The notes below the pieces were generated by a model. That model worked only from the letters and a program-made list of their open reading frames with translations. It searched no databases and had not been told where the DNA came from. A stretch of 64,000 nucleotides of DNA from Anabaena azotica FACHB-119 (lineage in GTDB: Bacteria; Cyanobacteriota; Cyanobacteriia; Cyanobacteriales; Nostocaceae): positions 36,377-100,376 of the forward strand of contig NZ_JACJSG010000030.1 of NCBI RefSeq assembly GCF_014697625.1. The letters run 5' to 3'. Shown in pieces: positions 17,503-26,178 of this stretch (within the stretch, counting starts at the first letter, position 1; each line of letters begins with the position of its first letter). Both the position numbers and the translations under genes were made by a program.

Positions 17503-18030
17503 ATGGATTCTCACAACAAACAACAACCACAAACAGAGATTGGTAACGAATTAGTTGATGGCGTAAAAAATATTGATGCCAATATTGTGAGCAGAAATAA
17601 TGTGAGTAAACTTTCGGTTTGTATTCCTACTTTAGCAGTGGCGATCGCCAGCACCTTAACTTTGGTTTCAAACTGTGCTTTAGCTCAAGTTGTTCAGGAA
17701 AATACATTATCTAATCATTCTGGCATTACTACACAAAATCATATTTCTCTTGAAGGCAACAATAGAACCGGAGAGAAACTTTCCTATGGTTCTGGGGTTG
17801 TTTCCCTACCTCAAGGAATTACGGGTGAATTTAACAATACTGTAGATGCGAAAAATATTCTCAGCCGCGCTATTGGGAATTTTGTTAATACATCAGTAGA
17901 TAATTCTCTCGGAAATCACAATACATCAAGTGGTGATTTAAGAGAACAAGCTAACCATCAATTAAACGGAAAATATCCTATAAAAGTAGCTGGCTGTCTT
18001 CCAACTCCGCAAGGTTTGGTATGTGATTAA
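17503..18030 (+). CDS. Chimeric short protein: peptide ends around a TPS-exoprotein N-terminal segment, copy 2
   Basis: 175 residues, tandem paralogue of the gene at 16510. It differs by an in-frame insert (ELVDGVKN replaces KKLVD) and scattered substitutions. The N-terminus MDSHNKQQPQTEIGNELVD is even closer to the 82-residue peptide at 18573 (TEVTNELVD). The middle again carries the hydrophobic signal-like helix ending CALAQ and about 70 residues of TPS domain. The C-terminus is VAGCLPTPQGLVCD, keeping the Cys-x8-Cys spacing with TPQG. The hydrophobic helix is 35-55 residues from the start, late for a simple signal peptide. That both copies stay open with only substitutions and an in-frame indel suggests the product is made. 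Function unknown. Confidence 0.75.
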   Translation: MDSHNKQQPQTEIGNELVDGVKNIDANIVSRNNVSKLSVCIPTLAVAIASTLTLVSNCALAQVVQENTLSNHSGITTQNHISLEGNNRTGEKLSYGSGVVSLPQGITGEFNNTVDAKNILSRAIGNFVNTSVDNSLGNHNTSSGDLREQANHQLNGKYPIKVAGCLPTPQGLVCD

Positions 18031-18050
18031 AATGTTAACTTAAACTAAAT

Positions 18051-18145
18051 GGGCGGTTAGAAACCGCTTCTACACAAGCAAAACCTGCCTCCGCAGGTTT
18101 CACAACCTTGATTTTTAGTTAGTCCGCGTAGGCGGAGGCGCGTTT
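18051..18145. repeat. Palindromic repeat cluster
   Basis: Three small palindromes in a row: GCGGTTAGAAACCGC, AAACCTGCCTCCGCAGGTTT and TCCGCGTAGGCGGA. Such strings are common dispersed repeats in Nostocales; it follows the stop of the second chimeric gene and may act as terminator. Confidence 0.65.
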
Positions 18146-18345
18146 GTATAGCCGCTCATTACATTCGCTCAGGGTTACGTTGACGTAGACAATAAGTTTG
18201 TCTATTCAAATTATAAATAAACGCCTATGCTTCTACATCCTTGTCCAAACTCTTGATTTTTCATTTTTATAGATAATTACTTCTAATTAGTAAATTTTTG
18301 TATCAGTTCGCATAATTTTGACAATACTACCTGATGATTTAACAT

Positions 18346-18512
18346 AACGTGAGTTCAACAAGCTTTGTTTTGACCTCACCCCCAACCCCTCTCCTACGAG
18401 GAGAGAGGAGTAAGACGGTGTTTTTTTCGTTTCTCCTCCTTCTCCTGACGGAGACGCTACGCGAACGCCTTTTAGGAGAGGGAGGTTGGGAGAGGTTCAT
18501 CGAACTCACGTT
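18346..18512. mobile_element. Family D non-autonomous element with 5-bp target duplication
   Basis: 167 bp with perfect 11-bp terminal inverted repeats AACGTGAGTTC / GAACTCACGTT, flanked by AACAT (18341-18345 and 18513-18517). The interior holds GAGGAGAGAG-type palindromes and a GACGCTACGCGAACG insert. A broken copy in opposite orientation lies at 30246-30559. Confidence 0.85.
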
Positions 18513-18572
18513 AACATAGGTAATCAAAAAATTAGCTAACTCAACTACTAGCTTTTTAAGGATACACAAGTC

Positions 18573-18821
18573 ATGGATTCTCAAGCACAACAACAGCAGC
18601 AAACAGAAGTTACTAATGAATTAGTAGATAGCATTGAAAATCTCTATGATAATTTTCTTAGTGAAGATGGTTCTTTAGTAAATAGTGTTCAAGAAGAACA
18701 AGCCTCCACAAGTAATGAGCCAGAACAAGAGCAAGTCAACCAAGAAACACAAGAAGGTTCTCCTGTAAAAGCAGCCGAGTTTGGCTGTGTTGAAACTCCT
18801 CAAGGCCGGATATGTGATTAA
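18573..18821 (+). CDS. Short acidic peptide with conserved C-terminal GC-x-x-TPQG-x-x-CD
   Basis: 82 residues: MDSQAQQQQQTEVTNELVD, then an acidic Glu/Asn/Gln-rich middle (residues 20-65), then VKAAEFGCVETPQGRICD. Both ends are shared with the two chimeric proteins just upstream, where the middle is replaced by a TPS segment. There is no hydrophobic segment, so this version would stay in the cytoplasm unless exported by a dedicated route. A leader-like acidic N-terminus plus a small Cys-flanked C-terminal block recalls precursors of ribosomally made modified peptides, but no modification enzyme or transporter is adjacent, so this is only a hypothesis. Start ATG 18573. A clear hairpin terminator follows at 18979. 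Confidence 0.65.
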   Translation: MDSQAQQQQQTEVTNELVDSIENLYDNFLSEDGSLVNSVQEEQASTSNEPEQEQVNQETQEGSPVKAAEFGCVETPQGRICD

Positions 18822-19157
18822 TGAATAAGGTACTTATTGATGAATATAAGTATTAAAATCAACATCAATAGCAAATCAATTTTAAGAATGACGTTACTAT
18901 ACGTCATCGATTATAAGTAAACAACAGCCTAATAAGCTGTTTTGAGGCTTAATAAATCAGCAATCATATAAAAAGCTTAATATACCGTAGGGATATATTT
19001 TTATATTCTTACGGTATATTTTTTATATATAAACATATAATTAAATTTGCGAGATATTGCGGTGACAAAATATTGAGGGCTATGTAAATTAATTTACATT
19101 AATTTAATATTTTCAGCCTTGAACAGGTGGTAGTGATTAAAGGATGTAATAGCTCAG
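18822..19157. other. Intergenic region with terminator, upstream of the TPS exoprotein
   Basis: 336 bp, very AT-rich. Contains the hairpin at 18979-19020 and, between it and the ATG at 19158, the likely promoter of the exoprotein gene; no clear -35/-10 pair was picked. Confidence 0.6.
18979..19024 (+). terminator. Rho-independent-type terminator
   Basis: AATATACCGTA (18979-18989) pairs perfectly with TACGGTATATT (19010-19020) and is followed by TTTT. It separates the short-peptide gene from the TPS exoprotein gene, so they are probably not one transcript. Confidence 0.75.
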
Positions 19158-21581
19158 ATGAGTAATATTTGGGTCTGGATGCCAAGTGCAGGGGTGGCGA
19201 TCGCCAGCACATTAACTTTTGTGACAAATTGTGCTGTTGCCCAAGTTGTCAAAGATAATACATTACCTAATAATTCTCAAATTAGTACACAGAGTAATAT
19301 TATTACTATCGAAGGTGGAACTAGAGCCGGAGATAATCTTTTCCACAGTTTTGAGCAGTTTTCTGTACCACAAGGAATTACAGCCGAGTTTAAAAATGCT
19401 ATAGATGTCAAAAATGTTATTGGCCGAGTGACGGGTAATTCTATTTCTCAGATTGATGGCATTTTGAAAAATCAATATAATGCCAATCTTTTTTTGATTA
19501 ATCCTAATGGTATTATTTTCGGTTCTAATGCTTCTTTGAATATTGGCGGATCATTTTTAGCGACTACGGCGGATAGCTTAAATTTTGCTGATGGGAAAAA
19601 TTTTAGTGCTAAGAATGCTTCCAGCACATCATCTCTTTTATCAATTAGTGTACCCATTGGGTTACAATTCGGTGCAAATCCGGCCCCTATTCGTAATCAA
19701 TCTCAAGCTAGCCCTAATGGTGCTAGAAATAGTCTTCTTGGGTCAGTCGGTCTACAAGTACAGCCAGGTAAAACTTTAGCTTTGGTTGATGGGGGACTAA
19801 TTATAGAAGGAGGAAATCTTACCGCTCCTTTGGGGCGCATTGAACTAGGAAGCGTAGGCGGTAATAGTTCTGTTAGTCTAAATCCGGTCACTCAAGGCTG
19901 GAGTTTGGGATATGAGGGTGTGCAAAACTTTCAGGACATTCAATTAATAACGCGAACTAATGATGGTTTTGTATTTCCATCTCAGGTAGATGTTGGTGGT
20001 AATGGAGGCGGGAATATTCAAGTCCAAGGGAGAACTGTAGAACTGAATGGCCGTAATGTACGCTTATCAACTCAAACGCTCGGTTTAAATAATGCGGGAG
20101 ACATCACTATTAACGCTAATAAACTAATTGTTAGCAATGGAGCGCAAATAAGAACTGTTACTTTTGGGGAAGGCGCAAGTGGCAATTTGGCTGTAAATGC
20201 TTCTGAATCTGTAGAGGTAATTGGTGGCTTTCTTGTACCAAATTCAAAAATTGTTGAAACAAGTGCATTGACAACTTCAACTGCTTCTGCTGGTAAAGCG
20301 GGCGATATAAGAATTAATACTAAAAGATTAATAGTTCAAGATGGAGGAGAGATAACTACAAGTTCTGGTGGGTCTTTGAATTTCAATCCTAGAAAAATAA
20401 TATTAGCTACAGGCTCAGGCGGAGATTTAATAGTCAATGCTAGTGATTCTGTAGAAATAAGTGGCAGAGCAAGAAATGTTCTTAGTCAATTATCAGCTTA
20501 TACAAATAGTTACGGAGACGCTGGTAAGTTGACAATCAACACAGGAAAATTGACGGTAAAAGATTTAGGTCAAATAGCTGTGGGTAGCACAGTTTTAAGA
20601 TTTGGTGGACTAATAGGTGATAGCAGTAGTTTAGGATCTGCTGGTGAACTTAACATCTCTGCTCGTTTTATAGTTTTGGAAACCCAAGGGAAACTTTTAT
20701 CTAGTAGTGAATTAGGTCAAGGCGGTAATATTAACATACAGGTGCAAGACTATTTACTGATGAGCGGTAAGAGCCAAATCTCTACCAGTGCGGGTATAAC
20801 ATCAGGGCGAGGTGATGGAGGTAATATACGCATCAATGCACCTAATGGCTTTATTATTGCTCCGCCTAATCAAAATAGTGATATCACCGCCAACGCATTT
20901 TCTGGTACTGGTGGCAAAATTTTTATTAATGCGAGTAGTGTGATTGGGTTCGCTCCTCGTACTCGTGATGATTTAATAAAATTATTAGAAACTAACAATC
21001 CTGAGCAACTCAACCCAAATAGATTTCCTAGTAATGACATTACCGCCTTTTCCCAGGAAAACCCCTCATTTGATGGAATGGTAAGAATCAACACGCCAGA
21101 AACTGACCCCAGTCAAGGATTAATCGAATTACCTAAAAACGTGATTGATACTTCTACTCAAATGGCTACTAGTTGCAGTTTTACCGCCAACTCGAAAAAA
21201 AGTTCCTTTGTGTACACAGGACGAGGCGGAATTGCATCTAGTCCTACTGACCCGCTAATGAGTGATGCAGTATTAGCAGATTGGATTGTACTACCCACAG
21301 ATAAGGGAAGCACTACGGGAGTTGGAGACCAAAACACACAACAAGTTAATTCTAGCGATCGCCTACCCCCCACCGTCAATGATACCCCAGAAATTATCGA
21401 AGCCCAAGGTTGGCAAAAAGATGGCAATGGCAACATAGTTTTAGTAGCCCAAACACCCACCATCACCCCCCACAAACCAATGCTTAATTCGTCAGCTTGT
21501 GCTTTGGTGGGGACAGTGAACAGTGAACAGTTATCAGTGAACAGTAAACAGTTATCAGTGAACAGTAAACAGTGGAAATAA
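19158..21581 (+). CDS. Two-partner-secretion exoprotein (filamentous haemagglutinin N-terminal domain)
   Basis: 807-residue TpsA-type exoprotein, exported across the outer membrane by a TpsB transporter (none in this window). Seen: signal peptide ending AVAQ near residue 29, the TPS domain (about 30-280) with NLFHSFEQFSV, the SISQIDGIL loop, NANLFLINPNGIIFG and NIGGSFLATTA, then repeated Gly/Asn-rich beta-helix rungs (GNLAVNASESVEV, AGDIRINTKRLIV, GGDLIVNASDSVEI). Near the end is IIEAQGWQKDGNGNIVLVA, also present in the exoprotein at 36389. The last 20 or so residues and the stop come from STRR repeat units, so the original C-terminus was probably a little shorter. The role is likely adhesion or a cell-surface function. 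Confidence 0.9.
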   Translation: MSNIWVWMPSAGVAIASTLTFVTNCAVAQVVKDNTLPNNSQISTQSNIITIEGGTRAGDNLFHSFEQFSVPQGITAEFKNAIDVKNVIGRVTGNSISQIDGILKNQYNANLFLINPNGIIFGSNASLNIGGSFLATTADSLNFADGKNFSAKNASSTSSLLSISVPIGLQFGANPAPIRNQSQASPNGARNSLLGSVGLQVQPGKTLALVDGGLIIEGGNLTAPLGRIELGSVGGNSSVSLNPVTQGWSLGYEGVQNFQDIQLITRTNDGFVFPSQVDVGGNGGGNIQVQGRTVELNGRNVRLSTQTLGLNNAGDITINANKLIVSNGAQIRTVTFGEGASGNLAVNASESVEVIGGFLVPNSKIVETSALTTSTASAGKAGDIRINTKRLIVQDGGEITTSSGGSLNFNPRKIILATGSGGDLIVNASDSVEISGRARNVLSQLSAYTNSYGDAGKLTINTGKLTVKDLGQIAVGSTVLRFGGLIGDSSSLGSAGELNISARFIVLETQGKLLSSSELGQGGNINIQVQDYLLMSGKSQISTSAGITSGRGDGGNIRINAPNGFIIAPPNQNSDITANAFSGTGGKIFINASSVIGFAPRTRDDLIKLLETNNPEQLNPNRFPSNDITAFSQENPSFDGMVRINTPETDPSQGLIELPKNVIDTSTQMATSCSFTANSKKSSFVYTGRGGIASSPTDPLMSDAVLADWIVLPTDKGSTTGVGDQNTQQVNSSDRLPPTVNDTPEIIEAQGWQKDGNGNIVLVAQTPTITPHKPMLNSSACALVGTVNSEQLSVNSKQLSVNSKQWK

Positions 21582-21616
21582 CCTGATAACTGATAACTGA
21601 TAACTGATAACTGATT
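21513..21616. repeat. STRR array forming the C-terminus of the TPS gene
   Basis: Units of ACAGTGA/ACAGTTATC inside the 3' end of the exoprotein gene, then inverse units TGATAACTGATAACTG up to about 21616. The open frame runs through the first half. The array can fold back between two convergent genes. Confidence 0.8.
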
Positions 21617-22727
21617 AATTCGTCTCCTGAATTTGCAGCCTAACGGTATGTTCAGTTGCGCCAGTGAGTTGTATTTCCATCACTTCGCTACCTAGAGGTT
21701 CAATACAACTCAGGAGCGATCGCAAATTAGGAGTACTTGCGCCAGTATCCACATATAATCTATCCGCTAAATTACTGATGCGTTTCCAAGTCATGTATAA
21801 TTTAGCAATTGTTTGTTCTATCTGGGATGCTTGATTTACCAAATCAGCAGCCACGCTTAAACAGCCGACTCTCTGGGCTTCTTCTAGGGCTGTTTCGATA
21901 TCTACATCTTCTTTCGTCAACGCTTGGACTTGGGCGGCAGATTTGAGATATTTGGCTAGTTGTCGCGCTTCTGTGGTAGCTTGTTTGAGGGTATCCACAT
22001 CAGGATTAGCGGCTATTTCTTTCTGGATGAATTTTTGGTGTGATTCTGGTAACTTCTCCATTTCCTTCACCAAAGGAGCAATGTAACGCGGGGGAAGGGA
22101 ATTTTCGGCGGCTTTGACCTTGACTGGTTCTGGTAACAATTCTGACGACATTGCCGTCCATTCGTCAGTGAGTTGACGGACTTCCCGCCTAGTGATGCGA
22201 TCGCCTTTACTAGCCGCTTCACTCACCATTTGCTGCACTTCTGGCGAGGCTTTGGAGGTTTCCACAAAAGCGCGTTTACTAAAATTATTGACTGCGCTTG
22301 GTTCAAGTTTGCCCTCTTGTAATAGGGTATCAGCACTATTTGCCAGTTGAATCCAGGCGTAGGCTTGACTCTTACTAATTTCCCGTTCCTTGAGCCAGTT
22401 GAGAAAGCCAGTACCGCGTCCATCACCGCCTTTCTTTTCTCTGTCGCGGATAGCCCTTAAGATACGCCCCCGCCAGATTTCCGTTTGCAAGTCAAAGCGA
22501 TCGCATACCTGCCATGCTACATCCAACTGCTGTTGGAAATCTGACTCTGGAATTTGTTCATCTTCAGGATCTGGCAGTTCAAAGGTGAGATCCGCAGGCT
22601 GTTGTAAAGCCGCAGCAAGGTCGTTGATGTTGTCCGTTGATTGCACAGTTGGTAACTTATTACTCTTAGGAGTCGGCTTATTATTACACAATCTGGGGAC
22701 ATTGGCTATATTGAGAATTTTAGTCAA
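21615..22727 (-). CDS. Uncharacterised protein with HTH-like segment
   Basis: 370 residues, not recognised with certainty. Residues about 60-130 contain GTGFLNWLKEREISKSQAYAWIQLANSA, reminiscent of a 'growth in a confined step' helix-turn-helix pattern as in DUF3102/ParB-like proteins, followed by EPSAVNNFSKRAFVE and GDRITRREVRQLTDEW. The rest is helical and charged with possible coiled-coil stretches (residues 220-310). No signal peptide or membrane helix. The stop lies at the edge of the STRR array. A DNA-binding or partition-related role is possible but not shown. Confidence 0.7.
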   Translation of the reverse strand: MTKILNIANVPRLCNNKPTPKSNKLPTVQSTDNINDLAAALQQPADLTFELPDPEDEQIPESDFQQQLDVAWQVCDRFDLQTEIWRGRILRAIRDREKKGGDGRGTGFLNWLKEREISKSQAYAWIQLANSADTLLQEGKLEPSAVNNFSKRAFVETSKASPEVQQMVSEAASKGDRITRREVRQLTDEWTAMSSELLPEPVKVKAAENSLPPRYIAPLVKEMEKLPESHQKFIQKEIAANPDVDTLKQATTEARQLAKYLKSAAQVQALTKEDVDIETALEEAQRVGCLSVAADLVNQASQIEQTIAKLYMTWKRISNLADRLYVDTGASTPNLRSLLSCIEPLGSEVMEIQLTGATEHTVRLQIQETN

Positions 22728-23500
22728 CAGTCAATAGTCATCGGTCATTTGTATTTTTATATTTTGCACCACTTGCTGATTGCCAACATAACATTTTGTA
22801 GTGGCGTGGCAAGGCTAAAATAGTGCATTAGCCAACAATCTATCATCTTACTCATCTGCGTTCATCTGCGTTCATCTGCGTTCAATTTTTTTCAAATCTA
22901 ATGCCACATTTGAGTCTAGACACGCCAGTAGTGGACTGGCAAGGCTAAAATGTTGCATTATTCCTTTCTTGTAGGATGGGCATCTTGCCCGTCCGGTGCG
23001 GACAAGATGCCCACACCACAAGATTTATTTTCATTGCACTATTTTAGCCTTGCCACGCCACTATTGCCAAAATGGAACGCAGATGGACGCAGCGAAAAGT
23101 TCTGTAGCAGGGTTAGCTCGACCTAGTAAACTTTTCAAGACAGATAAACGCAGATAATTAGGTTGCTCAAGGAGTTTTCCCAAAAATGTATTTAAGAATA
23201 CGGTTTTTTTGATGATAATCAGTTTTGCAGATACCAATCACGGAGCGATCGCAAAACTTTTCAGTCTACTGAATATATTAACTTTTGGTGGACATTAACA
23301 CAGATAACACCCAGCGCCGCCAGAGAACGCTGGAATTAGATATCATAGGTTTTGGACGAGACACAATTTAGCAACAACTCGATCTAGGATCATCTAAATA
23401 AAGCTGAAAATAAATTTTTGGCTGGGTGATGGGACAGTATAGAAGTAACATCTAATGCCCAAAGCCCAATCTACACTGTTAACTGATTAGGTATCAAGCT
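22728..23500. other. Repeat-rich intergenic region
   Basis: 773 bp. A two-unit family A array occupies 22799-23063. Beyond it is a degraded ACGCAGAT-type stretch (about 23076-23160), then unique sequence (23160-23500) with a GCGATCGC site and the promoter region of the Nfu gene. Confidence 0.75.
22799..23063. repeat. Family A array, two units with different cores
   Basis: Unit 1 (22799-22927) has the ATCTGCGTTC core; unit 2 (22929-23063) has the GGCATCTTGCCCGTCC core. Both use TAGTGG...GGCAAGGCTAAAAT type ends, and the outer right end is GCCTTGCCACGCCACTA. Confidence 0.8.
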
Positions 23501-23731
23501 ATGGAACTCACACTGGAAAACGTGGAAACAGTTTTGGATGAAATGCGTCCTTACCTGATGTCTGATGGCGGTAACGTGGAAGTTGTAGAACTCGATGGCC
23601 CTATTGTTAAGTTACGTTTACAAGGTGCTTGTGGTTCTTGTCCTAGTTCTACCATGACCCTGAGAATGGGTATTGAGCGCCGTCTGCGGGAAATGATTCC
23701 GGAAATCGCTGAAGTTGAACAGGTACTATAG
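23501..23731 (+). CDS. NifU-like iron-sulfur scaffold (Nfu domain)
   Basis: 76-residue stand-alone Nfu domain. Seen: LDEMRPYLMSDGGNVEVVELDG, then the CxxC cluster site GACGSCPSST near residues 42-51, then GIERRLREMIPEI. Single-domain Nfu proteins of cyanobacteria and plastids assemble and pass on Fe-S clusters, for example to photosystem I. Length is complete for this type. The stop codon is followed at once by a GGGACTGG tandem repeat. Start ATG 23501. Confidence 0.95.
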   Translation: MELTLENVETVLDEMRPYLMSDGGNVEVVELDGPIVKLRLQGACGSCPSSTMTLRMGIERRLREMIPEIAEVEQVL

Positions 23732-23943
23732 GGACTGGGGGCTGGGGACTGGGGACTGGGGACTAGGGACTGGGAATTGGGAAACAGACAAGACAAATAA
23801 ATCAGACCAAGCAGAAGCAGCAATAGCTATGATGGCAGTTGAGGTAACTTTGGAAACTAAAGCATTTCACTGCTTCCCCCCATACCCAATCCCCAATACC
23901 CAATCCCCAATACCCAATACCCCATCCCTAATACCCCATCCCT
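23732..23943. repeat. GGGACTG tandem units and inverse CCCAATAC units
   Basis: Two low-complexity blocks (about 23732-23785 and 23878-23943) with partly complementary units GGGACTGG and CCCAATCC. They lie between the Nfu gene and the GH57 gene and leave little room for a separate promoter other than the middle stretch. Confidence 0.7.
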
Positions 23944-26178
23944 ATGACTCATCCTCTTTACGTTGCTTTTATTTGGCATCAACACCAACCGTTGTATAAA
24001 TCTCCAGACCACGGTATTTCTGGAGTCTCTGGTCAGCAATATCGTTTGCCTTGGGTACGGTTACACGGTACGAAGGATTATTTAGATTTGGTGTTGATTT
24101 TGGAGAAGTATCCGAAATTACACCAGACGGTGAATTTAGTTCCTTCGTTAATTCTGCAACTAGAAGATTATATTGCGGGTACGGCTTTTGACCCTTATCT
24201 GACGGCTAGTTTGACACCTACTGAGCAACTGACTCAGGTACAAAGAGAGTTTATCATTCAGCATTTTTTTGATGCTAACCACCACACTTTGATTGACCCT
24301 CATCCCCGGTATGCTCAGTTGTATCATCAAAGGCAGGAGAAGGGACAAGCTTGGTGTTTGGAGAATTGGCAATTAAATGATTACGGTGATTTGCTGGCTT
24401 GGCATAATTTGGCCTGGATAGACCCTCTGTTTTGGGATGACCCAGAAATCGATGCTTGGTTAAAGCAGGGGCGTAACTTTACATTAAGCGATCGCCAGCG
24501 CATCTATTCCAAACAACGCGACATTCTCAGCCGCATTATCCCCCAACACCGGAAAATGCAGGCATCGGGACAATTGGAAGTCACCACTACACCCTACACT
24601 CACCCAATTTTACCTCTGTTGGCTGATACCAATTCCGGGCGGGTAGCAGTACCAAATATGACATTGCCTCATGCCCGGTTCCAGTGGGCGGAAGATATTC
24701 CCCGCCATTTAAGCAAAGCTTGGGAATTATATATAGATAGATTTGGACAGGAACCGAGGGGTTTATGGCCTTCGGAACAATCTGTTAGTCCAGAAATATT
24801 ACCATATATTATAAAACAAGGTTATCAGTGGATTTGCTCAGATGAAGCTGTTCTGGGCTGGACATTAAAACACTTCTTTCATCGGGATGGTGCAGGGAAT
24901 GTACAACAGCCAGAACTGTTGTATCGACCTTATCGGCTGACAACTCCAGCCGGAGATTTAGCGATCGTTTTCCGTGATCATAGATTATCAGACTTGATTG
25001 GCTTTACCTACGGGGCAATGCCAGCGAAACAAGCAGCCGCCGACCTGGTGGGACATTTGCAGGCGATCGCCAAAACACAGAGAGAACGCCCCAGTGAGCA
25101 GCCTTGGTTAGTTACCATCGCTTTGGATGGCGAAAACTGCTGGGAATATTACCCCGAAGATGGCAAACTCTTCTTAGAAGCTTTATACCAACGTTTAAGC
25201 AACGAACCCCATATTCAACTCGTTACCGTCTCCGAATTTCTCGAAAAATTCCCAGCCACAGCCACTATCCCTGGAGAAAACCTCCATAGCGGTTCTTGGG
25301 TTGATGGTAGCTTTACCACCTGGATAGGTGATCCTGCTAAAAATCGCGCTTGGGATTACCTCACCGCAGCGAGAATCACGCTAGCAAACCATCCAGAAGC
25401 CACAGAAGAAAGTAATCCCGAAGCTTGGGAGGCTTTGTATGCTGCGGAGGGATCGGACTGGTTTTGGTGGTTTGGGGAAGGACATTCTTCAAATCACGAT
25501 GCCATTTTTGACCAGTTGTTTCGAGAACATTTGTGTGGCATATATAAGGCTTTGAATGAACCTATTCCCGCATATCTCAAGCATCCAGTAGAGGTTCATG
25601 CAGCCAAAACAGATCATTCTCCCCAAGGCTTTATACATCCTGTAATTGATGGGAGTGGTGACGAACAAGACTGGGACAAAGCCGGACGGCTGGAAATTGG
25701 TGGGGCGCGGGGAACAATGCACAATAGTAGTGTGGTTCAGCGCCTATGGTATGGGGTAGATCACCTAAATTTCTACATACGGGTAGATTTTAAAAGCGGG
25801 GTGACACCAGGAGGAGATTTGCCTCCTGAGTTAAACTTGCTGTGGTTCTATCCTGACAGGACAATGCACAATAGCCCAATTCCTCTGGCTGATGTGCCGG
25901 ATACGGCTCCACTTAATTATCTATACCATCATCATCTAGAAATTAACTTGCTCACCCAATCAGTTCAGTTTAGGGAAGCAGCAGAACATTATCAATGGCA
26001 TCCTCGTGTAAGCCGCGCACAAGTGGCTTTAGACAGATGTTTGGAACTAGCGATTCCTTGGGCAGATTTACAAGTTCCACCTGATTATCCTCTGCGGTTG
26101 GTTTTAGTGCTGGCTGATGAAGGACGATTTAGTAAGTATTTGCCAGAGGATGCTTTGATTCCGATTGAAGTTCCTTGA
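23944..26178 (+). CDS. Glycoside hydrolase family 57 enzyme
   Basis: 744-residue alpha-glucan-active enzyme (amylase, amylopullulanase or 4-alpha-glucanotransferase type). Seen: AFIWHQHQPLY at residues 8-18 (GH57 motif 1), HARFQWAEDIPRHL, LWPSEQSVSPE near 285 where the Glu fits the catalytic nucleophile, WICSDEAVLGW, and IALDGENCWEYYPEDG near 395. The C-terminal third (about 540-744) is a beta-rich domain with HPVIDGSGDEQDWDKAG, like surface-glucan binding domains. No signal peptide, so it acts in the cytoplasm, presumably on glycogen. Exact specificity not decided by sequence. Confidence 0.88.
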   Translation: MTHPLYVAFIWHQHQPLYKSPDHGISGVSGQQYRLPWVRLHGTKDYLDLVLILEKYPKLHQTVNLVPSLILQLEDYIAGTAFDPYLTASLTPTEQLTQVQREFIIQHFFDANHHTLIDPHPRYAQLYHQRQEKGQAWCLENWQLNDYGDLLAWHNLAWIDPLFWDDPEIDAWLKQGRNFTLSDRQRIYSKQRDILSRIIPQHRKMQASGQLEVTTTPYTHPILPLLADTNSGRVAVPNMTLPHARFQWAEDIPRHLSKAWELYIDRFGQEPRGLWPSEQSVSPEILPYIIKQGYQWICSDEAVLGWTLKHFFHRDGAGNVQQPELLYRPYRLTTPAGDLAIVFRDHRLSDLIGFTYGAMPAKQAAADLVGHLQAIAKTQRERPSEQPWLVTIALDGENCWEYYPEDGKLFLEALYQRLSNEPHIQLVTVSEFLEKFPATATIPGENLHSGSWVDGSFTTWIGDPAKNRAWDYLTAARITLANHPEATEESNPEAWEALYAAEGSDWFWWFGEGHSSNHDAIFDQLFREHLCGIYKALNEPIPAYLKHPVEVHAAKTDHSPQGFIHPVIDGSGDEQDWDKAGRLEIGGARGTMHNSSVVQRLWYGVDHLNFYIRVDFKSGVTPGGDLPPELNLLWFYPDRTMHNSPIPLADVPDTAPLNYLYHHHLEINLLTQSVQFREAAEHYQWHPRVSRAQVALDRCLELAIPWADLQVPPDYPLRLVLVLADEGRFSKYLPEDALIPIEVP

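Larger units (their letters stand above)
18031..18572. other. Repeat-rich intergenic region
   Basis: 542 bp holding a palindromic repeat (18051-18145), an AT-rich stretch, a D element (18346-18512) and the short upstream region of the 18573 gene with AAGGATAC before the ATG. Frames through the D element are not genes. Confidence 0.75.

Noticed and set aside
18339..18602. ORF on the minus strand across the D element
   Set aside because: Repeat-derived, rich in Arg/Ser low complexity.
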